A stretch of 37,473 nt of DNA from a virus, in IMG/VR virus record IMGVR_UViG_3300021389_000061, positions 1-37,473 of that record; one strand, 5' to 3'. The notes beneath the pieces were generated by a model, which searched no databases, was not told the DNA's origin, and was given only the letters and a program-made list of their open reading frames with translations. Of the stretch, positions 19,593 through 27,774 are shown one piece after another (positions within the stretch are counted from its first letter, which is position 1; every line of letters begins with the position of its first letter). The translations under genes and the position numbers were made by a program.

Positions 19593-19916
19593 TTACTCCC
19601 CCAACACTACTTTGGCTTGGGCGTACTGTTGCTCGGCATAGGCACGGTTTGCCCTAACTTCCTTCTCGTAGAGGTGGCCTTCGACCTGGCAGCGTCCGAT
19701 ATCGGTTAAGATCGCAGTGCCTAGGCCAAAGAACAGGCTACCTGTTACTGCTTCGACTGCGAGCATCGTTGCTCCTTGAGTACCTACTGACTTGGCAATC
19801 GCTTTAGGGCTCCATACCCCGCCGTCTTTGTCGTTGCTGTATAGCTGATTGACAATGCCGTGTGCCAATGCGGTAGTGGCGAGGGCTTTCGCTTTTGCTT
19901 TTGCTTGTTCGAACAT
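19593..19916 (-). CDS. 107-residue Ala-rich protein, possibly membrane-associated
   Basis: The frame is open upstream to 19970, but the good start is ATG 19916 (MFEQAKAKAKALATTALAH), preceded by AAGGAGATACATC. Ala- and Lys-rich at the N-terminus; residues about 46-70 (GATMLAVEAVTGSLFFGLGTAILTDIG) are hydrophobic enough for one hairpin or span. The C-terminus is charged (KEVRANRAYAEQQYAQA). It is the first gene of the leftward cluster and follows a ~220-base leader from the divergent promoter region at 20.15 kb. Confidence 0.6.
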   Translation of the reverse strand: MFEQAKAKAKALATTALAHGIVNQLYSNDKDGGVWSPKAIAKSVGTQGATMLAVEAVTGSLFFGLGTAILTDIGRCQVEGHLYEKEVRANRAYAEQQYAQAKVVLGE

Positions 19917-20129
19917 GATGTATCTCCTTGATACTGGTTGATGCCGTAAGTGGCACAAAAGGAATTCCACCTAGGTTCAATGCGATTGCGGATGGACAAG
20001 GTTCCATATACGAAAACGGGATTGAAGGTGGAACAAGTCCGAATAAGTAGAAAAACGTGTGTGCCGGAAATACCCCATATTTTTTTGCCAATTTTTTTGT
20101 ATCGTATTTTTCTCCTTTTATTGGTACAC

Positions 20130-20159
20130 TTGCCTTTAATTATAGGTAACACCCATATT
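20130..20159 (+). promoter_or_regulatory. Late-gene promoter with operator; overlaps a leftward promoter
   Basis: Plus strand: TTGCCT (20130-20135), 18-base spacer, CATATT (20154-20159), with ATAGGTAACACCCAT at 20142-20156 (one arm mismatch to the palindrome). The predicted transcript would start about at 20166, at the ATG of the next gene. On the minus strand, the same bases hold TATAAT (20143-20138), which with CATATA 17 bases upstream could drive the leftward genes. A regulator bound here would control both directions. Confidence 0.68.
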
Positions 20160-20164
20160 CTTAT

Positions 20165-20443
20165 ATGAAATTCGTGCCAGCCAAAAGAGAGAAGCTATTG
20201 CGCTCCATTGCTCGCACTGGGGGAATCCTTGAGTCACTGACTCACACCGGCGTCCATCGCTCGTCTTATTACAACAGAAGATCAAGGAGACCTGTTTTTG
20301 ACCATGCTGTTGAGATCGCTCTTTGTTATCACAAGACCAAAAAAGCCAACGAGGAACTCAGTTACCTAACCGCAGGTGCTTTCCCAACTTCAGCGCTTTC
20401 TGAATGTTTAGAGCGTCTGATTGAAATTGACAAAAAACAGTGA
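20165..20443 (+). CDS. HTH protein at the head of the late genes
   Basis: A 92-residue basic protein: KREKLLRSIARTGGILESL...TGVHRSSYYNRR (residues about 7-40) is a good helix-turn-helix, like the N-terminal DNA-binding part of small terminases, then a helical acid part. Since a fuller small terminase follows two genes down, this may be an extra DNA-binding factor or transcription regulator of the late operon. The ATG lies six bases after the -10 and no Shine-Dalgarno precedes it, so a leaderless mRNA is likely. Confidence 0.62.
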   Translation: MKFVPAKREKLLRSIARTGGILESLTHTGVHRSSYYNRRSRRPVFDHAVEIALCYHKTKKANEELSYLTAGAFPTSALSECLERLIEIDKKQ

Positions 20444-20780
20444 CACAGACTACGTTGAATACAGCATCAGGCTAATGGTGAGTAACGCCAAACTGCGCTC
20501 GATAGCGAAGAGTCTAAAAAGTGACTTGACCTGCATGTATGTACGCGAAATGTTGCTGAGTAACCGCTGGAGATGCGCCCAGACTAATGTGTTGTTCGAG
20601 TTTGACGGGAGTGGCCGCAACCCGTGGCAACCCAGCCTCGACAGAATAGACAACAAGAAAGGCTATGTAATCGGGAACGTGCAAATGGTCTGTTTGATTT
20701 ACAACCTCGCTAAAGGGATGTGGGGTCCAGAGACGATAGAAGAACTGGCTTTAATTATGTCGGAGAATAATCTTGCCTGA
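20421..20780 (+). CDS. HNH-endonuclease-like protein
   Basis: A 119-residue protein with the recognisable phage HNH-type core WRCAQTNVLFEF...NPWQPSLDRIDNKKGYVIGNVQMVCLIYNLAKG: the SLDRID, GY and N-V-Q-M-V-C...N..K blocks match the family that processes ends near terminases, though the usual CxxC zinc pairs are absent. HNH proteins beside terminase genes assist packaging in several phages. The start is TTG (20421), overlapping the end of the HTH gene; a second TTG at 20427 is the alternative. It is followed immediately by the small terminase. Confidence 0.7.
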   Translation: MKLTKNSDTDYVEYSIRLMVSNAKLRSIAKSLKSDLTCMYVREMLLSNRWRCAQTNVLFEFDGSGRNPWQPSLDRIDNKKGYVIGNVQMVCLIYNLAKGMWGPETIEELALIMSENNLA

Positions 20781-21294
20781 GACGATAGCTGATCGTGATA
20801 AGTACTTTCTACTCAGTGTTTATGAGCAAGAAAATTTATCTCCACTGACTCCGCAGAAAGAAAAATTTTTATTATATTTTTTCCGAGGAATGTCCGTCGC
20901 CAGTGCAGCTAACGGCAGCGGCTTAGAATTACAGAAAGGACGCGACCTTTTACAAAGCACCGCTGGGCAAACTCTTCTCTCGCAACTCAGAACTCGTGAA
21001 GCAACGGATCTTGTAATAACGCGAGAGAAGCTAACAGGTATGTTGCTTGAGGCGCATTCACACTCGGCAACCGCCACAGAAGAAGTGGCTGTCATCCGAG
21101 AACTAGGCAAGATGCATGATCTCTACGCAGACTCGAAACGGCAGGTAGAGATCAACGTAACTAAAACAATCACCAACATTAATCAGATTGAACGCGCCAG
21201 CGACGATGAACTAATGAAATTAGCTGGCTCGACAATCGACCTAGATCCATCGTCCTACGCCCTAGAGTATGAACAAGCGGATGTAGCCGAGTGA
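20773..21294 (+). CDS. terS: Terminase small subunit
   Basis: A 173-residue protein that starts with TTG (GGAG seven bases upstream) inside the end of the HNH gene. The N-terminal part (LTPQKEKFLLYFFRGMSVASAANGSG) is the usual HTH of small terminases; residues about 75-115 (VITREKLTGMLLEAH...EEVAVIRELGKMHDLY) are the typical central oligomerisation helices, and the C-terminus is acidic. The TerS ring binds the packaging site on DNA and loads TerL. It runs into TerL through a GTGA overlap. Confidence 0.85.
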   Translation: MPETIADRDKYFLLSVYEQENLSPLTPQKEKFLLYFFRGMSVASAANGSGLELQKGRDLLQSTAGQTLLSQLRTREATDLVITREKLTGMLLEAHSHSATATEEVAVIRELGKMHDLYADSKRQVEINVTKTITNINQIERASDDELMKLAGSTIDLDPSSYALEYEQADVAE

Positions 21295-23024
21295 AGATTG
21301 TCGAGCAACCATGTGCTAATTGCGAAAGCGTGCTGCCCACTACCCTCCTTTTACGAGGGCTATGTGCCGAGTGCCGAGCCAAGGCAGATCTAGCTGAGAC
21401 TAAGAAGAACCTCCCCGGATTAGTTGCCGACGGTAAGTTAATCCCCGGAAATGAAATGCCGATCACACGCAAGGCGTTAGGCAAGAAGCTTCAAGAGCAT
21501 GAAAAGCGACTGGAGCAAGAGTTTGAACCAAGTGCTCAAGCCAAAGCAGAGCTTGCTAAACGCGAGCTTGCTAGAAGACGACTGCTCCCGTTCGTAGAAA
21601 AGTTTACGCCGGACTATCAACCGGGCTGGGTGCATGTAGATATCTGCAAACGCTTGGAAGGATTCATGGAAGCAGTGGCGCGACGGGAATCACCTCGCCT
21701 GATGCTAGTCATGCCGCCCAGACACGGTAAAAGCCAGATCACCAGTAAACGCTATCCGGCTTGGGTGTTGGGCCATTACCCCAATTGGGAATTTATGAGC
21801 TGCTCATACTCAGGCGCTCTGTCCATGTCCTTTTCCCGTGAAGTACGTTCGGTCATGCGTGACCCCGCTTACCAACAGCTATTTAAGACTCGACTAGACC
21901 CTGACTCACAAAGCGTTGAGCAGTGGATGACCACAAACGGCGGAGGCTTAGTCGCGGCTGGTGTCGGTGGCGCGATTACGGGTAAAGGCGCACATATTTT
22001 AGTAATTGATGACCCTGTTAAAAACCGCGAAGACGCAGACAGCGAAACCGCACGGCGGAACACATGGGACTGGTATACGTCAACGGCGTATACCCGACTA
22101 GCTCCCGGCGGCGGCGTATTGGTAATACAGACGCGTTGGCACGATGACGACCTTTCTGGCCGGTTGGTGCAGGCGATGGAAGATGGCGGAGATGAATTTG
22201 AAATCGTTAACTACTCGGCCATAGCCGAAGAAGACGAGGCGTTCCGAAAGCAAGGCGAAGCGCTGCACCCACAGCGCTACGATGTAACAGCGTTGGATAG
22301 AATCCGCCGCGCTGTAGGTGAGCGGGATTGGCACGCGCTGTATCAAGGCAACCCCATCTCTGATGATGGCGCGTATTTCCAAAAACCGTGGTTCAAGATG
22401 TACGAACTACAAGAACTTCCAGATGCCGATGAACTGGTCTACTACACCGCTTGGGACTTGGCGATCGGCACTAAGGAAGAGAACGATTACACCGTGGGTA
22501 TCACTGTAGCATTAGACCGCTTTGATAAGTTGTGGGTTGTCGATATGCAGCGTGGTAAGTGGGACGGTATGCAGATCGTTGAAAAAATAATAGACACTTG
22601 GGAACAGTTTAGATCCCAGATTACTGGGATCGAACGCGGTCAGATTGAATTGTCGTTGGGGCCGTTTCTCCAAAAGCGAATAGCCGAGCGTAACGCTTGG
22701 GGGCTTTACGTAGAGCCTATGAAAACAGGAAGGCGAGACAAACAAGCAAGAGCACGAAGTATTCAGGGCATGTTACAAGCTGGGCATGTCTTCATACCGT
22801 CACCAAGCGAGTGCTCTTGGTCTCTTACCATGCAGAATGAGATGTTGCGATTCCCTGCTGGCGTACACGATGACATCGTGGATGCCTTTGCTTGGGTCGG
22901 ACTGCTTATTACTGACATGGCTCCTTCTCAGCCTAGGAAGCCGAAGAAGCCTCCTAGTTGGAAAGACAAACTTGATAAATTCATAAAGCCAACCAAGGAC
23001 GGTGGTTCTTGGATGACCGCTTAG
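21291..23024 (+). CDS. terL: Terminase large subunit
   Basis: A 577-residue packaging motor. It starts with GTG (overlapping the TerS stop). A putative zinc ribbon (C8, C11, C25, C28) precedes the ATPase: Walker A MPPRHGKS (about 141-148), Walker B ILVIDD (about 236-241), coupling motif in the TRWHDDD region. The RNase H-like nuclease follows with D389 (AWDLAIG) and HDDIVDAFAW near the C-terminus. TerL cuts concatemers and pumps DNA through the portal. The N-terminal Cys cluster is not a standard feature. The frame and length are normal for the family. Confidence 0.95.
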   Translation: MKIVEQPCANCESVLPTTLLLRGLCAECRAKADLAETKKNLPGLVADGKLIPGNEMPITRKALGKKLQEHEKRLEQEFEPSAQAKAELAKRELARRRLLPFVEKFTPDYQPGWVHVDICKRLEGFMEAVARRESPRLMLVMPPRHGKSQITSKRYPAWVLGHYPNWEFMSCSYSGALSMSFSREVRSVMRDPAYQQLFKTRLDPDSQSVEQWMTTNGGGLVAAGVGGAITGKGAHILVIDDPVKNREDADSETARRNTWDWYTSTAYTRLAPGGGVLVIQTRWHDDDLSGRLVQAMEDGGDEFEIVNYSAIAEEDEAFRKQGEALHPQRYDVTALDRIRRAVGERDWHALYQGNPISDDGAYFQKPWFKMYELQELPDADELVYYTAWDLAIGTKEENDYTVGITVALDRFDKLWVVDMQRGKWDGMQIVEKIIDTWEQFRSQITGIERGQIELSLGPFLQKRIAERNAWGLYVEPMKTGRRDKQARARSIQGMLQAGHVFIPSPSECSWSLTMQNEMLRFPAGVHDDIVDAFAWVGLLITDMAPSQPRKPKKPPSWKDKLDKFIKPTKDGGSWMTA

Positions 23025-23033
23025 AGGCTAACT

Positions 23034-25259
23034 ATGCACAAAGATACCAAAAGAGATCAGAAGACAATCGACGGTGAAGCTAAGACCGCCGAAGTTCAGT
23101 GGCACCGTTACGAAAGAGCGCGTGACCACGGGCATAACGAATATTTAGAGATGGCCGACAAATGCAACAATTTCTACATTGGAGACCAATGGGAAAAAGC
23201 AGATGCACAAGTACTTGCTGCACAGAAACGACCGGCGCTAACTATTAACATGATTCTCAGTACAGTAAATGCTGTGTTGGGTGAACAAACCGCAAGGCGT
23301 GTTGAGTTTAAATATAAACCACGGAACGGCGGCACTGAGGACACAGCATCTGTACTTACTAAATTATGTTCGGCCATTAAAGACGCCAATCACTATGACT
23401 GGGTGGAATCAGAGGTATTCGCAGATGGCATCATTCAGCATGGCCGTGGGTTTTTCGATATTCGCGTTGATTTTGATGACAACATGGTCGGTGACGTTGT
23501 TATACGAAGCGACGATCCGCGTGAGATCCTTCTTGACCCAGACGCTAAAGAATACGACCCAAACACATGGCGCGAGGTTTTTGAAACACGGTGGATGTCA
23601 GTCGATGAGATCGAGCAGATCTACGGCGTGGAAAAAGCAGAGCAAATAAAAAATATAGGCATTAACTCTAATCGGTTCTCTGCCGACTCGGTACAGTACA
23701 ATGAGGAAACGACTTTCGGCGATGCGCGAGATAGCGAGGAGCAATCTTCGTGGGCACGCTCGATGGAAGAAGAAAAGTCGGTTCGCCAAGTACGAGTTGT
23801 TGAAAGGCAGCACGTAAGGTACGAACCCTGCTACCGGTTCGTAGATCCCGAAACGGGCGACACTAAAAAAGTGCCCAACACTTGGGACACGGAAAAAATG
23901 GAGGAGTTCGCCTACCGCACTGGCGTTCAACTTATCCAAAAAGTAGAGAAGAAGGTCCGATGGACTACGACAGCAGACCGCATCGTGCTCCACGATGACT
24001 GGTCTCCGTATGAAACTTTCACCAAGATCCCGTTCTTTTCTTACTTTCGACGCGGCAAGCCCTTTGGTCTTGTCACCAATCTAATATCACCACAAGAACA
24101 GCTCAACAAATTATCCAGCCAAGAGCTGCATATCCTCAACACGACAGCTAATTCCGGTTGGATCGTGGAGGCAGGTACTTTAAACGGCATGACCGCTGAC
24201 GATTTACGCGACCAAGGTGCTGAAACCGGCCTAGTCATCGAAACAAACCCCGGACGGATAGGCGGATTGAGCAAAATCGAGCCAAATCGCCCACCTTCTG
24301 GGATTGAACGCGCTGCAATAAAGTCAGCACAATTTATAAAGGAGATTTCTGGCATAAATGAGGCGATGTTGGGCATGGAAGGCTCAGAAGTCTCTGGCGT
24401 TGCGCTCCAACAACAGACAATGCGGGGTCAGGTACAGATTGCCGTTCCTTTTGATAATTTACAGCGCTCACGCTATTTCGTTGGCCGAAAAATACTCGAA
24501 TTGGTGCAGCAGTTCTACACAGAACCGCGTGTTTTTGCGATTGCTACTGAAGGGATGGACTTCAAGGACGAAAAAGACCAGCAATTGGGTATCAATATCC
24601 AAGAAGCTACAGGCGAAATCATAAACGACATCACCGTTGGCAAATACGAGGTCGTTCTTTCCACTATGCCAGCTAAAGACAGCTTCGATGATAGCCAATT
24701 TGCGGAAGCGTTGTCTCTTCGGCAGGTCGGTGTGGCTATTCCTGATGATCGTATCGTCGAATACAGCCATTTGGCTAAGAAGTTTGAGTTGTCTGAGGAA
24801 ATCCGCCAACTTACTGGCCGTGGTGAGATGAGCGAGCAGCAGATGCAGCAGGCTCAGTTTGAAATGGAGATGCAAGCTCGCATGATGGCGGCAGAAACAG
24901 CTAAGGCTGAAGCTGAAGTCATGAAGCTAGAAGCCGAAACTATGAAGATCGCCGCCGAAGCAGCGATGCAAGAAGGTGGTGTTGACTCGCCTGAGTTTGA
25001 AATGCGCCGCGAAGAGATAGAAGCAGACCTTGTGAAAGCACGGGAGCAGTTACAACTACGCCGTGACCTCGCTTCCCTCTCAGCGCGTAGTCGCTTCGAC
25101 CAAACCGCCTTGTCTACCAAGGGCAAAATTATCCAAGACCGTGCTTCGCAACAAGAGAAACGTCGCACGGAATTGGTTAAGGGCGATATGACTCGCCAAA
25201 TGGAGCGGGAACGTGCCGCTTACCAGACACAACAACCCCAGAGGAAACCCCCAAAATGA
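23034..25259 (+). CDS. P22-like portal protein
   Basis: A 741-residue protein close in length to the P22 portal (725). The N-terminal part (NNFYIGDQWEKADAQVLAAQKRPALTIN) and later DPREILLDPDAKEYDPNTWREVFE match P22-type portals, with the stem and wing parts (SQELHILNTTANSGWIVEAG). The C-terminal 120 residues form Met/Gln/Ala/Glu-rich helices (QQMQQAQFEMEMQARMMAAE) comparable to the P22 barrel. The ring of twelve is the DNA gate and the docking point for TerL. GAGGCTAACT precedes the ATG. Confidence 0.9.
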   Translation: MHKDTKRDQKTIDGEAKTAEVQWHRYERARDHGHNEYLEMADKCNNFYIGDQWEKADAQVLAAQKRPALTINMILSTVNAVLGEQTARRVEFKYKPRNGGTEDTASVLTKLCSAIKDANHYDWVESEVFADGIIQHGRGFFDIRVDFDDNMVGDVVIRSDDPREILLDPDAKEYDPNTWREVFETRWMSVDEIEQIYGVEKAEQIKNIGINSNRFSADSVQYNEETTFGDARDSEEQSSWARSMEEEKSVRQVRVVERQHVRYEPCYRFVDPETGDTKKVPNTWDTEKMEEFAYRTGVQLIQKVEKKVRWTTTADRIVLHDDWSPYETFTKIPFFSYFRRGKPFGLVTNLISPQEQLNKLSSQELHILNTTANSGWIVEAGTLNGMTADDLRDQGAETGLVIETNPGRIGGLSKIEPNRPPSGIERAAIKSAQFIKEISGINEAMLGMEGSEVSGVALQQQTMRGQVQIAVPFDNLQRSRYFVGRKILELVQQFYTEPRVFAIATEGMDFKDEKDQQLGINIQEATGEIINDITVGKYEVVLSTMPAKDSFDDSQFAEALSLRQVGVAIPDDRIVEYSHLAKKFELSEEIRQLTGRGEMSEQQMQQAQFEMEMQARMMAAETAKAEAEVMKLEAETMKIAAEAAMQEGGVDSPEFEMRREEIEADLVKAREQLQLRRDLASLSARSRFDQTALSTKGKIIQDRASQQEKRRTELVKGDMTRQMERERAAYQTQQPQRKPPK

Positions 25260-26242
25260 GCGATAACGCCGCAGAAGCTGTACTAGATGAACCTGATTTT
25301 GCTGAAGAAACATTTGCTGGTGCCGATGAGCCGGAAAGCAGCACTGAACCCACTATTGATCGAGGAGATGTAGTTGCAGATTCAACGTCGGAACCAGTTG
25401 AGGAAGCAGTGGAACCTGCGCCAGAAGAGACCGAAGCTGAAAGAGAGCCAGGCGCTGAAGCTGAGGCTGAAGCCGAACCGGAAACCGAAGCAGTGGCTGA
25501 AGAAAGCAACAGGGATGCTTTCCAAATTCCTAAATCGAGACTCGATAAAGAAATAGCCCGTAAGAAAGCATTGCAGAACCAAGTAGAGGAATTGCAACGT
25601 AGGCTAGACGAACAACAGAACGGCGTAGCCCCCCAGCAAAGCGAATTTGTTTTTGAGGGTGGCGATGATCCGCGAAAGATGTTCGACAAAGTACTAGAAG
25701 GCGATCTGGATACTGCCAATGACTTGTTTTCCTCGATGGTGAGCAAAGCCGTCAATGCAGGAATTAGTTCCGCCACTCAAGGCATCGAGACACGCGTTCG
25801 AGATCAGGTGAAGCAGGTCCAACGGCAACAGACTGAAGGTGAGGTCGCCGAACAGCTTGAGAACACTTACGACTTTTATCGTGCTGACAGTGATGACTAC
25901 GACGAAGGCTTGGTCGAGGAGACTTTAGCGATCCGAGATAGTTTTATAAATCGCGGGTACGAGCCAGCCGATGCAATGAGGCAGGCTGCTGATTACGTCA
26001 TCAGGGTTAACAAACCCGAACTGATTGCTACGCAGGAGGCAGTAGCCCCCGCACAGCAAACCAGAAACCCCAACGCGGTTCAGAAGAATGTAGCAGCCGC
26101 CAATCAGCAACCACCATCCTTACCGACTTCTACCCAAGGCAGTAAAGCCCCGCCAGAGATAGATCTATCATCTTTGTCGATAGAAGAGTTCGACGCTTTG
26201 CCTAAAGCAACTTTGGCGCGTCTACGTGGCGATACTTTCTAG
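25256..26242 (+). CDS. Scaffold-like protein
   Basis: A 328-residue protein whose ATGA overlaps the portal stop. The first ~80 residues are very acidic with EAEAEAEPETEA-type repeats; residues about 95-120 are a coiled coil (DKEIARKKALQNQVEELQRRLDEQQNG); the rest is helical and ends in a basic-acidic mix. Position between portal and capsid and this composition are those of phage scaffolds, which guide capsid assembly and are then released. No protease is seen nearby. Confidence 0.8.
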   Translation: MSDNAAEAVLDEPDFAEETFAGADEPESSTEPTIDRGDVVADSTSEPVEEAVEPAPEETEAEREPGAEAEAEAEPETEAVAEESNRDAFQIPKSRLDKEIARKKALQNQVEELQRRLDEQQNGVAPQQSEFVFEGGDDPRKMFDKVLEGDLDTANDLFSSMVSKAVNAGISSATQGIETRVRDQVKQVQRQQTEGEVAEQLENTYDFYRADSDDYDEGLVEETLAIRDSFINRGYEPADAMRQAADYVIRVNKPELIATQEAVAPAQQTRNPNAVQKNVAAANQQPPSLPTSTQGSKAPPEIDLSSLSIEEFDALPKATLARLRGDTF

Positions 26243-26255
26243 GTGGTGCCAGTTT

Positions 26256-26315
26256 GCGGAGAGGGGGTCTCCGCGATAGGAGGCAGGGGGCTTCGGCCCT
26301 CTCCTCCACCTTTTT
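26256..26315 (+). terminator. Hairpin plus Rho-independent terminator after the scaffold gene
   Basis: Two structures: a perfect GCGGAGA-GGGGG-TCTCCGC hairpin (26256-26274) and, next to it, GGAGGcaGGGGGC-TTCG-GCCCTCtCCTCC (about 26279-26307) followed by five T after a short ACC (26311-26315). The second has a stable UUCG loop and the T-run of an intrinsic terminator. It should end or reduce the TerS-portal-scaffold transcript; the capsid gene has its own promoter downstream, so expression is split. Confidence 0.8.
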
Positions 26316-26333
26316 AATACAGGAGCACATACG

Positions 26334-26426
26334 ATGCATGTTGGAAAAAACAAGAAATGTACATTGAACGCCAGTGGGCCAAAAAGCAGACCAAAGCCAA
26401 AGCCACCAAAAACTAAGGGATACTAA
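26334..26426 (+). CDS. 30-residue Lys/Pro-rich peptide
   Basis: Starts MHVGKNKKCTLNASG with AGGAG nine bases upstream and ends PKPKPPKTKGY. Strongly basic. It lies between the terminator and the capsid promoter. Small Lys-rich peptides of this kind occur near capsid genes of several podoviruses; the role is unknown, and capsid decoration or DNA binding are guesses. The clear ribosome binding site supports translation. Confidence 0.5.
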   Translation: MHVGKNKKCTLNASGPKSRPKPKPPKTKGY

Positions 26427-26430
26427 TAGC

Positions 26431-26459
26431 TTGTGTAAAGTATAGGTAACGCTTATAAT
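26431..26459 (+). promoter_or_regulatory. Capsid-gene promoter with operator
   Basis: TTGTGT (26431-26436), 17-base spacer, consensus TATAAT (26454-26459), with ATAGGTAACGCTTAT at 26442-26456 (one arm mismatch to the palindrome). It lies about 145 bases before the capsid ATG, leaving a leader of about 138 bases that can form small hairpins (e.g. GGTCGCT...AGTGACC near 26550). GGAGG six to seven bases before the ATG is a strong ribosome binding site. Confidence 0.75.
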
Positions 26460-26604
26460 TCGATATACGTGGGGTCTACGATAGTGCCTAGTTGACCGAC
26501 TTACTTCAAAGACGGGCCTTGGTTTCAGCGCCGAAAAGCTGACGGTGGATAGGTCGCTCCGTAAGTGACCACGCAGACTAAAATTAATTTAATGGAGGCC
26601 GATA

Positions 26605-27720
26605 ATGGCTACTACTAATTTTGCTGCGCTGACCTCTGAGCAGAAAACCGCATGGAGTTTAGACTTCTGGCGGATGGCCCGTAACAACAGCTTTATTAAT
26701 CAATTTGCTGGTTCGGGCGCGAACTCAATGGTTCAGCGCGTAACGGAACTTAAAAAGTCCGAAAAAGGCGCTCGCGCCGTACTTACCTTGATTGCTGACT
26801 TAACCGGTGACGGTATCGTCGGGGACTATACCCTCGAAGGTTCAGAAGAAGCGATCAACAGCTACGATAAAGTAATCCGAATTGACCAACTCCGTAATGC
26901 AAACCGCATTGCTGGTCGTTTGGCTGATCAAAAGTCAATTGTGAATTTTCGAGAAACTTCACGCGACGTTTTGGCCTACTGGATGGCTGACCGCATCGAC
27001 CAAGTAGCGTTTTTAACGCTTGCTGGCGTTGCATACACTCAGAAAAATAACGGTGGTGCTCGCGGAGTCCTTGCTACTGGTAAGAACTTGGGCGACTTAG
27101 AATTTGCTGCTGATGTAGCAGCGCCTTCTGCTGATCGTCACTTCAAAAACACTTCATCTGGTTGGGTTGCTGGCGACACAACTACAGATGGACACTCCGT
27201 TATCACCTATTCTTCTCTTGTTCGAGCTAAAGCTCTTGCAAAAGACCGATATATGCGCGGTATTAAAACCGGTGCTGGTGAAGAAGTGTTCCACGTTTTT
27301 GTCACTCCTCAAGTCATGGCTGACCTGAAACTCGATAACGACTACATTTCAAATGTTCGGAATGCAGCTCCTCGATCTAAGTCCAACGAACTGTTTGCTG
27401 GTACTTCTAGCACAATGGTTGATGGCTTAGTCATCCACGAGTTCCGTCACGTTCCCAATACCTCTGCTCTTACAAGCGGTAACAAGTGGGGAGCCACAGG
27501 CACTGAAAACGGTTGCTCCGCTTTAATGTGTGGCGCACAGGCTTTGGGCATGGCCGATATTGGCAACGCATACTACGACGAAGATATGTTCGACTATGAA
27601 AACCAAACTGGTATTTCAGTCGGCAAAATGTTGGGTTTCCTGAAGCCTCAGTTCAACTCTATTTATAGTGGTTCTACTGAAGATTTTGGCGTACTCCGAC
27701 TAGATATGTTGTCTAGCTAA
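26605..27720 (+). CDS. Major capsid protein (N4 gp56 / DUF4043-like)
   Basis: A 371-residue protein beginning MATTNFAALTSEQKTAWSLDFWRMARNNSFI. The pattern of early residues (WRMARNNSFINQFAGSG), VTELKKSEKG and ...AVLTLIADLTGDGIVGDYTLEG matches the N4 gp56-like/DUF4043 capsid family with the HK97 fold (a DRIDQVAF central helix, FHVFVTPQVMADL, NQTGISVGKML). It is expected to be the most abundant virion protein, in agreement with its own strong promoter, long leader and flanking terminators. Confidence 0.8.
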   Translation: MATTNFAALTSEQKTAWSLDFWRMARNNSFINQFAGSGANSMVQRVTELKKSEKGARAVLTLIADLTGDGIVGDYTLEGSEEAINSYDKVIRIDQLRNANRIAGRLADQKSIVNFRETSRDVLAYWMADRIDQVAFLTLAGVAYTQKNNGGARGVLATGKNLGDLEFAADVAAPSADRHFKNTSSGWVAGDTTTDGHSVITYSSLVRAKALAKDRYMRGIKTGAGEEVFHVFVTPQVMADLKLDNDYISNVRNAAPRSKSNELFAGTSSTMVDGLVIHEFRHVPNTSALTSGNKWGATGTENGCSALMCGAQALGMADIGNAYYDEDMFDYENQTGISVGKMLGFLKPQFNSIYSGSTEDFGVLRLDMLSS

Positions 27721-27727
27721 GTAGCAC

Positions 27728-27756
27728 CCCCTCCCGCAAAGGGAGGGGTTTACCCC
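27728..27756 (+). terminator. Terminator-like hairpin after the capsid gene
   Basis: CCCCTCCC-GCAAA-GGGAGGGG (27728-27748) is a perfect eight-bp GC-rich stem, with only TTTA following; GGGG-TTTA-CCCC (27745-27756) is an overlapping alternative hairpin. Without a long T-run it is a weak or partial terminator or an mRNA-stabilising element for the capsid message. Confidence 0.6.
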
Positions 27757-27774
27757 CTGCTATGAGGTATTTGT

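Noticed and set aside
19804-20091. Minus-strand frame beginning MAKKYGVFPAHTFFYLF (TTG start) upstream of the 107-residue gene
   Set aside because: No ribosome binding site at the TTG, and its second half is out of frame over the well-supported 107-residue gene.
25177-25776. Long Ser/Ala-rich minus-strand frame
   Set aside because: It is the exact antisense of the acidic EAEAE-type repeats of the scaffold gene; such long antisense frames follow from codon bias.
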